64,000 bases of DNA from assembly GCF_004785645.1 (NCBI RefSeq), contig NZ_SRPE01000006.1, positions 186,001 through 250,000 of the forward strand, in the 5' to 3' direction. The notes below the pieces were generated by a model. It was not told the origin of the DNA. It saw only the letters and a list, made by a program, of their open reading frames with translations, and did no database searches. Source of the stretch: Empedobacter tilapiae. Lineage in GTDB: Bacteria; Bacteroidota; Bacteroidia; Flavobacteriales; Weeksellaceae. Shown one piece after another: positions 58,287-64,000 of the stretch; the stretch's first letter is position 1; every line of letters begins with the position of its first letter. The position numbers and the translations under genes were made by a program.

Positions 58287-60137
58287 GTCAAATTTTCCTG
58301 ATTGTATTTTACGATCTAATTCTGCTTGAATATCTTCTAGAACAGGACGAACTGTAGATTCGGGGATATCAGAAACCCTAATATACATCAAACCATCAAT
58401 AGCATCATTAAATTTTGGATCAACATTAAAAGCAATTACTTTTGCGTTTTGTTTAATATATTTCTTGATTAAAACAGGTAATCTCAACATGTTCGGTTCA
58501 AGTTCATCTATTAGTTTGTCAAATTTATTTAAATCTGCTTCAGATTCGTCGAAAATAAATTCTTTATCCTCTTCTTTTAGTTTAACCTTAAATTCATTTT
58601 TAGCTCTAACATATTGTGCTACAGTAGAGTCGTAATAATGGGATTTCATGAATTCAATCATTAACGATTTTGAAAAATCAGAAAATTGATTACTGATACT
58701 TACACCACCAATAATAAATTTTTGATGTGGATTCCTCAATGTTACATGAACGATTCCTCTCCATAATAAGAACAAGGGCATTGGCTTTTGCTGGTATTCA
58801 GCTGAAACAAAAGCACGTCCCATTTCAATACACTTCTTGAAAAAAGGATGAATTTCTGGATCAAAATTAAATAATTCGTGTACGTAAAACCCATTAATTC
58901 CGTATTTTTCGTATACTTCCGAACCAATTGCCATGCGATAAGCTCCGACAATTTTGTTGGTGTCTTTATCCCATAAAAATAAATGATGATAATGATTATC
59001 AAATCGATCAAGATCAATTTCGTCATTTGTACCTTCACCAATCGCTCGGAAAGTAATTTCGCGTAATCGACCAATTTCTCTTAAGATATTTGGAATCTGT
59101 TTAGCTGTTGAAAAGAAACATTCATAGTTGTTGTTTGTAAACAGTAATGCTTGCTCATCTTTTCGTAATTCTTCAATATCGTGTGATAATAATTCTAAAG
59201 GTGTTTCAGGAATAATCTCTTTTATCTTTTTGTTTGAAGAAGATAAACTAGGTAGATTAGGGATTTTTAACTCAATATTTGTCGGATTTTTCAGAACTTG
59301 AGTTAAACTTCTTTTCTGTTTGTAATAAGAAGAAAGCATGTAGGTTTTCTTTCTTAAAAAAGCTGAATAATCTTCTATAGAATCATGTTCATCTTGTTGT
59401 TTTTGTAAAATAGGTTTTCCAATTCGAATTTGAATTGGGCGTGTTCTCTTCTTCATCATTTCAGCAGGTAACATTGCTGTTTGAAAGTCTGGATGAAACT
59501 TCGCAATACGATAAAAAATATTACTATTTCTTGCTCTAAAAAACATTGGAACAACGGGAACTTTAGACTTCTTCATCAACTTCATTGCTGACTCTTGCCA
59601 TTCTCTGTCGATAATTCTACTTTCATCATCACGAAAAGATACTTCTCCTGCAGGAAAAATTCCTAAACAACCACCAGCTCTCAAAAGTTTTAGAGCATCA
59701 CGCATTCCTGAAAGGCTACTGTAAGCGTCTTTTCTTGTTTCGAAAGGATTAACAGGAATAATCATAGGTTCTAAAGGTTTAATTTTTTGCAATAAAAAAT
59801 TACCCATTACTTTAAAGTCAGGGCGGATTTTTGACATAAAATGCATCAAAATAATTCCGTCCAATGCTCCAAGCGGATGATTAGAAATAATAATAAAAGG
59901 ACCTTCTTTGGGAATACGTTTTAAATCTTCTTCGTGAATTTCGTAATCCACTCCCAAATCATCAATCAAATAATCCAAAAAAGGTTCACATTGCATATGT
60001 TTTCCTCTGTTATATAAATCATTTAGTTGATCTATACTGAAAACCTTTTTCAATGCCCAAGCTACAGGCTTTCCTAAAAAACCTATTTTAGAAAGTCCTG
60101 AAGCTGAATAAATATCTTGTGTTGTAATTAAACTCAT
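58272..60137 (-). CDS. OlsF-like bifunctional acyltransferase (aminolipid synthesis)
   Basis: This 621-residue protein has two acyltransferase domains. The N-terminal half (about 60-270) is PlsC-like with ISNHPLGALDG as the His...Asp site and FPAGEVSFRDDESR. The C-terminal half (about 330-560) is a GNAT-type N-acyltransferase like OlsB (DKDTNKIVGAYRMAIGSE, VHELFNFDPEIHPFFKKCIE, EMGRAF). OlsF of Serratia and Flavobacterium has this order and makes ornithine lipids; glycine lipids are the other option in Bacteroidota. It follows lysC with no gap. Confidence 0.82.
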   Translation of the reverse strand: MSLITTQDIYSASGLSKIGFLGKPVAWALKKVFSIDQLNDLYNRGKHMQCEPFLDYLIDDLGVDYEIHEEDLKRIPKEGPFIIISNHPLGALDGIILMHFMSKIRPDFKVMGNFLLQKIKPLEPMIIPVNPFETRKDAYSSLSGMRDALKLLRAGGCLGIFPAGEVSFRDDESRIIDREWQESAMKLMKKSKVPVVPMFFRARNSNIFYRIAKFHPDFQTAMLPAEMMKKRTRPIQIRIGKPILQKQQDEHDSIEDYSAFLRKKTYMLSSYYKQKRSLTQVLKNPTNIELKIPNLPSLSSSNKKIKEIIPETPLELLSHDIEELRKDEQALLFTNNNYECFFSTAKQIPNILREIGRLREITFRAIGEGTNDEIDLDRFDNHYHHLFLWDKDTNKIVGAYRMAIGSEVYEKYGINGFYVHELFNFDPEIHPFFKKCIEMGRAFVSAEYQQKPMPLFLLWRGIVHVTLRNPHQKFIIGGVSISNQFSDFSKSLMIEFMKSHYYDSTVAQYVRAKNEFKVKLKEEDKEFIFDESEADLNKFDKLIDELEPNMLRLPVLIKKYIKQNAKVIAFNVDPKFNDAIDGLMYIRVSDIPESTVRPVLEDIQAELDRKIQSGKFDGNLL

Positions 60138-61379
60138 TTAAGCTTTAGCAACTATTTGTAATGTTTCACGTACTGTCTGACGCAATAATTCATTTTCTTT
60201 TGTCACAACTTTATCAGAATTTGCATCGAAATGGCGAATAGTATACAATAAAACATTGTTTTCTTCTTGTACTTTAAACTCTTCGTTCATATCAATAATA
60301 AATTTATCAAGGTTATCATATTTGTCCTCTAGACATAAAGATAAGGAAATTGCTGAATTTTGCATCAAATTTACTTTGATTTGATAATCATATAGTTTAT
60401 TGAAAACTCCACTCAATTTATCTTCTGTAATAAAAGAGAAATCTTTACTTGATAATCTAATTAAATGTTGCTCTCTTTTTAGGATAAAACAAGGTACTTT
60501 TGGATCCAATGGTTGACCTTTTGCTACTTCGGTTCCTGCTTCTTTTGGATTTAAAAATGATTTTACAAAGAAAGGAATTTCTTTTTGTTGAAGCGGTTGT
60601 AACGTTTTCGGGTGAATAACAGATGCACCATAATAAGCCAACTCTATTGCTTCTTCATAAGAAATATGATTTAACAATTCTGCATTGTCAAAATAACGTG
60701 GATCAGCATTTAAAACTCCTGGTACATCTTTCCAAATCGTCATGCTATCAGCATTTAAACAATAAGCAAAAATTGCCGCAGAATAATCTGAACCTTCACG
60801 TCCTAAAGTTGTCGTGAAAAAGTTGTTGTCAGAACCTAAAAAACCTTGAGTAATAAATAAACCTGATTGAGGTAATTTAGATATACTTTCTTCTGTTGAT
60901 ACCCAATTTACTTTTCCTTCGCGATATGTATTATCTGTTTTGATATAATCGCGAACATCTAACCATTCATTATTAATTTGTATCGAATTAAGATACATAC
61001 TGATAATCTTTGTAGAAATCAATTCTCCACAACAAACCACTTGATCGTATACATAACTATAATTTGGTGATTTATTTCTTCTTAAAAATGAAACAATATC
61101 ATCAAAAAATTGAGAGATTTCATTTGAAACTTCAGTGGGATCATCAAATAATTCTGTCGCTAAAGAAATGTGCTGCTCTTTAACTTCATTAATTGTTTTC
61201 TCGAAATTATCATTTTCAAAATAGCGTTTGACTACTTCTTCCAATGCATTAGTTGTCTTGCCCATAGCAGAAACAATGATACATGTATTTTCGTAACCAA
61301 CAGATTGCAATAAATTTGCAACATTTCTAACGCCGGCTGCATCTTTCACAGAAGCACCACCGAATTTGAAAACTTTCAT
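60138..61379 (-). CDS. lysC: Aspartate kinase (monofunctional)
   Basis: It phosphorylates aspartate for lysine, threonine, methionine and diaminopimelate. KFGGASVKDAAGV opens the kinase domain, TTLGREGSDYSAAIFA and DVPGVLNADPRYF are the substrate and ATP blocks, and the C-terminal ~130 residues (about 300-413) form one ACT-like regulatory region. At 413 residues there is no homoserine dehydrogenase fusion. Its stop abuts the start of the OlsF-like gene. A strong TATATTTGC promoter lies upstream, divergent from fbp. Confidence 0.92.
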   Translation of the reverse strand: MKVFKFGGASVKDAAGVRNVANLLQSVGYENTCIIVSAMGKTTNALEEVVKRYFENDNFEKTINEVKEQHISLATELFDDPTEVSNEISQFFDDIVSFLRRNKSPNYSYVYDQVVCCGELISTKIISMYLNSIQINNEWLDVRDYIKTDNTYREGKVNWVSTEESISKLPQSGLFITQGFLGSDNNFFTTTLGREGSDYSAAIFAYCLNADSMTIWKDVPGVLNADPRYFDNAELLNHISYEEAIELAYYGASVIHPKTLQPLQQKEIPFFVKSFLNPKEAGTEVAKGQPLDPKVPCFILKREQHLIRLSSKDFSFITEDKLSGVFNKLYDYQIKVNLMQNSAISLSLCLEDKYDNLDKFIIDMNEEFKVQEENNVLLYTIRHFDANSDKVVTKENELLRQTVRETLQIVAKA

Positions 61380-61411
61380 TTCTATAAAAAAATTTGTAAA
61401 TATTTAACTTG

Positions 61412-61419
61412 CAAATATA
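61412..61419 (-). promoter_or_regulatory. -7 box TATATTTG for lysC
   Basis: On the minus strand it reads TATATTTGC, 32 bases before the lysC ATG (61379). Confidence 0.6.
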
Positions 61420-61566
61420 ACCAAACTACAACTTAAATCTTGACCGAATTTAATTAAAATGAAAATAAATTTGAATGATGATTTTCATGTATTTAGAACA
61501 AATTCAAACGTTTGAAATTAGCTATTTCTAAGTTTTATTCCGATATTTGAAGCGCAAAACATAATT

Positions 61567-62583
61567 ATGAACACAAATTCTCATCAAACTCTTGGAGAGT
61601 TTATCATAGAAAATCAAGCAGATTTTATCTACTCATCTGGTGAACTATCTAGATTATTAAGTTCCATTAAATTAGCAACAAAGGTTGTTAATTACAAAGT
61701 TAACAAAGCAGGTTTAGTAAATATTTTAGGTGAATTCGGAAACGAAAATGTGCAAGGTGAAAAACAACAAAAATTGGATGTTTTTGCTAATGAAACATTT
61801 ATTGATACTTTATCTCAGCGTGAAGTTGTATGTGGAATAGCTTCTGAAGAAAATGAAGATTTTATAGCTATACAACCTTCAAAAAACTCAAAAAACAGTA
61901 AATATGTTGTGTTAATTGATCCATTAGATGGATCATCTAATATAGATGTTAATGTTTCTGTTGGAACTATTTTTTCAATCTATCATCGTGTAACAGAACC
62001 AGGTACGCCAGTTACGATTGAAGATTTTTTACAACCAGGAAATAAACAAGTTGCAGCAGGTTATGTAATTTATGGTACGTCAACAATGCTAGTTTATACA
62101 ACAGGAAATGGTGTGAATGGATTTACATTAAATCCTGGAATAGGAACATTTTATTTATCTCATCCTAATATGTGTATTCCAGAAGACGGACATATTTATT
62201 CGGTGAATGAAGGTAATTATGTGAAATTTCCTCAAGGAGTTAAAAATTACATTAAATACTGTCAAGCAGCAGAAGAGGATCGTCCTTATACGTCTCGTTA
62301 TATAGGGTCTCTTTGTTCTGATTTTCATAGAAATATGTTGAAAGGAGGAATTTATATTTATCCTTCTGGAACGAATAATCCAAATGGTAAATTACGTTTG
62401 TTGTATGAATGTAACCCGATGGCTTTTATCGCAGAACAAGCAGGAGGAAAAGCTTCAGACGGTTTCCAACGCATTATGGATATTGAACCTACAGAATTAC
62501 ACCAACGTATTCCTTTCTTTTGCGGTTCAAAAAATATGGTTGAAAAAGCGGAAGAATTTATGCGTCAAGAAGAATTGAAGTAA
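61567..62583 (+). CDS. fbp: Fructose-1,6-bisphosphatase, class I
   Basis: This metal-dependent phosphatase of gluconeogenesis converts fructose 1,6-bisphosphate to fructose 6-phosphate. The metal site is [20 protein letters not shown] with upstream [10 protein letters not shown], and the substrate block is [17 protein letters not shown] with [18 protein letters not shown]. At 338 residues it is normal. It has its own transcript, divergent from lysC, with a shared terminator against the SGNH hydrolase. Confidence 0.96.
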   Translation: MNTNSHQTLGEFIIENQADFIYSSGELSRLLSSIKLATKVVNYKVNKAGLVNILGEFGNENVQGEKQQKLDVFANETFIDTLSQREVVCGIASEENEDFIAIQPSKNSKNSKYVVLIDPLDGSSNIDVNVSVGTIFSIYHRVTEPGTPVTIEDFLQPGNKQVAAGYVIYGTSTMLVYTTGNGVNGFTLNPGIGTFYLSHPNMCIPEDGHIYSVNEGNYVKFPQGVKNYIKYCQAAEEDRPYTSRYIGSLCSDFHRNMLKGGIYIYPSGTNNPNGKLRLLYECNPMAFIAEQAGGKASDGFQRIMDIEPTELHQRIPFFCGSKNMVEKAEEFMRQEELK

Positions 62584-62603
62584 TTCTTTTAATAAGACAT
62601 AAT

Positions 62604-62636
62604 AAAAAAAGCCACTCTATAGAGTGGCTTTTTTTA
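62604..62636. terminator. Bidirectional terminator fbp / SGNH hydrolase
   Basis: Stem AAAAAAAGCCACTCT / AGAGTGGCTTTTTTT with a central AT. Confidence 0.9.
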
Positions 62637-62651
62637 TTATTATAAATTCAA

Positions 62652-64000
62652 TTAAGGAATTGTAATACCTGGATAATTTCCGGGATATACTTTTCTTAAT
62701 GTAGAATGATATTTTCTGTTAATTGCATCAACAAACATATTTGCTACAATTGCATAACCATTCCCAGTTAAATGTACTCCGTCTAAAGAGAAAGCACCGC
62801 CTGAAATAAAAGCTGTAGTATATGTTTGACCGTAATATTTAATTCCAGAATTAGAGCTAAGCTTTTTCATTTCTGAATAAGCGTCAACCAAAGCTAAATC
62901 ATATTTTGTTGCTAAGCTTGTAATTGCAGCGTTGTATTTTGCTACAGCTGCTTCTGCTTTCGCTGTTTCTTTCGCTGTCAATACATAATTATCTGTCATA
63001 GGATAGCTAACGCCAACTACAGATAATTTACCTGCCTCTTCTTGTGATAATCCTAATTTTTTTAATTCATCTACTCTTTTTTCATCAACTTTTCCAATAA
63101 CGGCAGAAGAAGTTAAGACTAATAAATCTTTTGCGGTAGCTTGACGAGCTTGTCCATAAATCATTCCGAATAAAGTTGCTTTTGCAGCTCCTATTTTTGG
63201 AGTAAGTGCAGCAGTAATTGTAGCTGATAAATCAGATAAATCTTTATCTTTAATTACCACAGGACTTGCTTCTGTTTTTGAGAATACTATTTTTCTTTCA
63301 GAAGCACCAACTGCATCAAATACTTGATTTAATCCAGCATAAGTAGCGTTTAACTCGTCAATCATTGGAGCGAAACTTGGATTTGCTGGAGACAAAGGGG
63401 CATATGGTACTGTTGTAAAATACGGAATAGATGTAACAGAAGGGATATTTGCTATAACTCCTTTTGTCTTTTCCTTAGGATTAGAGGTTGTCATAGCTCC
63501 TAATATCTTATCTAATGCTCCTGCAACTACTGTAGCATTTGAAATATCGCTACTTCCATAAGTTGAAGCATCCATATTACCTGTTTCATTGTGATCTACA
63601 CCTAGCCCTCCACTTGTAGCATAACCTAAAACATCATTGTTTCCAATCCATAAAGAGAAAAATGTAGGGCTTTGTTTAACGGCATCAGCAATAACAGATG
63701 TTGAAGGGCTACTAGCAAAGCGAACAAAATAAGGATTTGCTTTACCTGTTGCTAATCCTGCGCTGTTTCCATAGCCTTCAGCTAATAGATGATAAGATTT
63801 TGCTCCTGGTACTCCCATATTTTGATAAGGTCCTGCAGCTGCAATATTATCTAATTGCGCACCTGCATCTGTTTGTATAGGAGACATAGAACCTTGTGTT
63901 AAAACTAACTTTCCAGGAAACCCAGGTAGACCTATGAAACCTCCTGTGTCGTTAGGCATATAAGGAATATTGAATTCACCTCCACCAGCTGCTTTCATTA
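62652..64000 (-). CDS. SGNH/GDSL hydrolase (5' end missing)
   Basis: The frame is open to the right edge. Visible are block III FFSLWIGNNDVLGYA and block V SLDGVHLTGNGYAIVANMFV with catalytic Asp and His. The block I Ser (GDSL) must lie upstream, outside the window. The ATG at 63998 is probably internal, since a family member would carry a signal peptide and block I before it. The Ala/Ser/Gly-rich body resembles large Bacteroidota esterases or outer-membrane G-D-S-L proteins. The substrate is unknown; lipid or ester hydrolysis is expected. Confidence 0.85.
   Translation of the reverse strand, partial: MKAAGGGEFNIPYMPNDTGGFIGLPGFPGKLVLTQGSMSPIQTDAGAQLDNIAAAGPYQNMGVPGAKSYHLLAEGYGNSAGLATGKANPYFVRFASSPSTSVIADAVKQSPTFFSLWIGNNDVLGYATSGGLGVDHNETGNMDASTYGSSDISNATVVAGALDKILGAMTTSNPKEKTKGVIANIPSVTSIPYFTTVPYAPLSPANPSFAPMIDELNATYAGLNQVFDAVGASERKIVFSKTEASPVVIKDKDLSDLSATITAALTPKIGAAKATLFGMIYGQARQATAKDLLVLTSSAVIGKVDEKRVDELKKLGLSQEEAGKLSVVGVSYPMTDNYVLTAKETAKAEAAVAKYNAAITSLATKYDLALVDAYSEMKKLSSNSGIKYYGQTYTTAFISGGAFSLDGVHLTGNGYAIVANMFVDAINRKYHSTLRKVYPGNYPGITIP

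Noticed and set aside
61542-61552. TAnnTTTG promoter for fbp
   Set aside because: The candidate reads GATATTTG and misses the first T of the consensus; I do not claim it as a promoter.

Overview
The window is an AT-rich chromosomal segment of a Bacteroidota bacterium of class Flavobacteriia. The gene families fit Weeksellaceae (Empedobacter/Chryseobacterium-like), but no 16S rRNA is present, so the genus is inference. The evidence is: Bacteroidota-type promoters (TAnnTTTG at -7, sometimes with TTTG 19 nt upstream), a GldD lipoprotein, DUF4292, DUF2480 and DUF4254 proteins, class II HMG-CoA reductase, an OlsF-like bifunctional acyltransferase, and C-terminal Phe/Leu outer-membrane barrels.

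Region 1 (1-4.2 kb) is the right end of a prophage: the tail of a structural gene, a small ORF with a possible -1 frameshift, a tail-fibre-like protein, a gene broken by one TGA, a small membrane protein, a GH24 endolysin and an overlapping lipoprotein with a C-terminal membrane helix (U-spanin layout). Two hairpin leaders, in front of the fibre and endolysin genes, are near copies of each other. A strong terminator closes the block.

Region 2 (4.3-20.1 kb) is chromosomal housekeeping. It holds two M1 peptidases around coaX, DUF4254, tatA, and a minus-strand envelope cluster (flippase, dut, sugar nucleotidyltransferase, DUF4292 lipoprotein, EnvC-like activator). It ends with gpsA, folD, queE and an azurin lipoprotein.

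Region 3 (20.3-37.5 kb) holds poxB with a frameshifted MFS gene, an ECF sigma/anti-sigma/outer-membrane-protein operon, an HMG-CoA reductase operon, DPP-IV, two POT peptide transporters, a thioredoxin-like protein, ComEC and a DUF2141 protein. DPP-IV plus POT transporters suggests use of external peptides.

Region 4 (37.5-50.5 kb) has a second ECF system. Two paralogous lipoproteins, the sigma factor and a protein that fuses an anti-sigma-like N terminus to a barrel-like C terminus lie in one minus-strand operon. lpxB, DUF2480, clpB, cysK-cysE, DUF2147, an MsbA-like ABC exporter and ecotin follow. A bipartite motif, CGCAACC-N15-17-ATCTTA, sits at promoter distance before the lipoprotein/sigma operon and before ecotin. 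A third copy heads a short terminator-ended segment behind lpxB. I read it as the promoter of this ECF factor.

Region 5 (50.2-64 kb) has three tRNA-Asn genes, two on the minus strand and one on the plus strand, bracketing rseP, gldD, ssb, mutY, HU, a 30-residue basic protein, rng and DUF2459. Then come meaB, an OlsF-like lipid synthase with lysC, fbp, and an SGNH hydrolase cut by the window edge. No IS element, CRISPR array or rRNA operon was seen.
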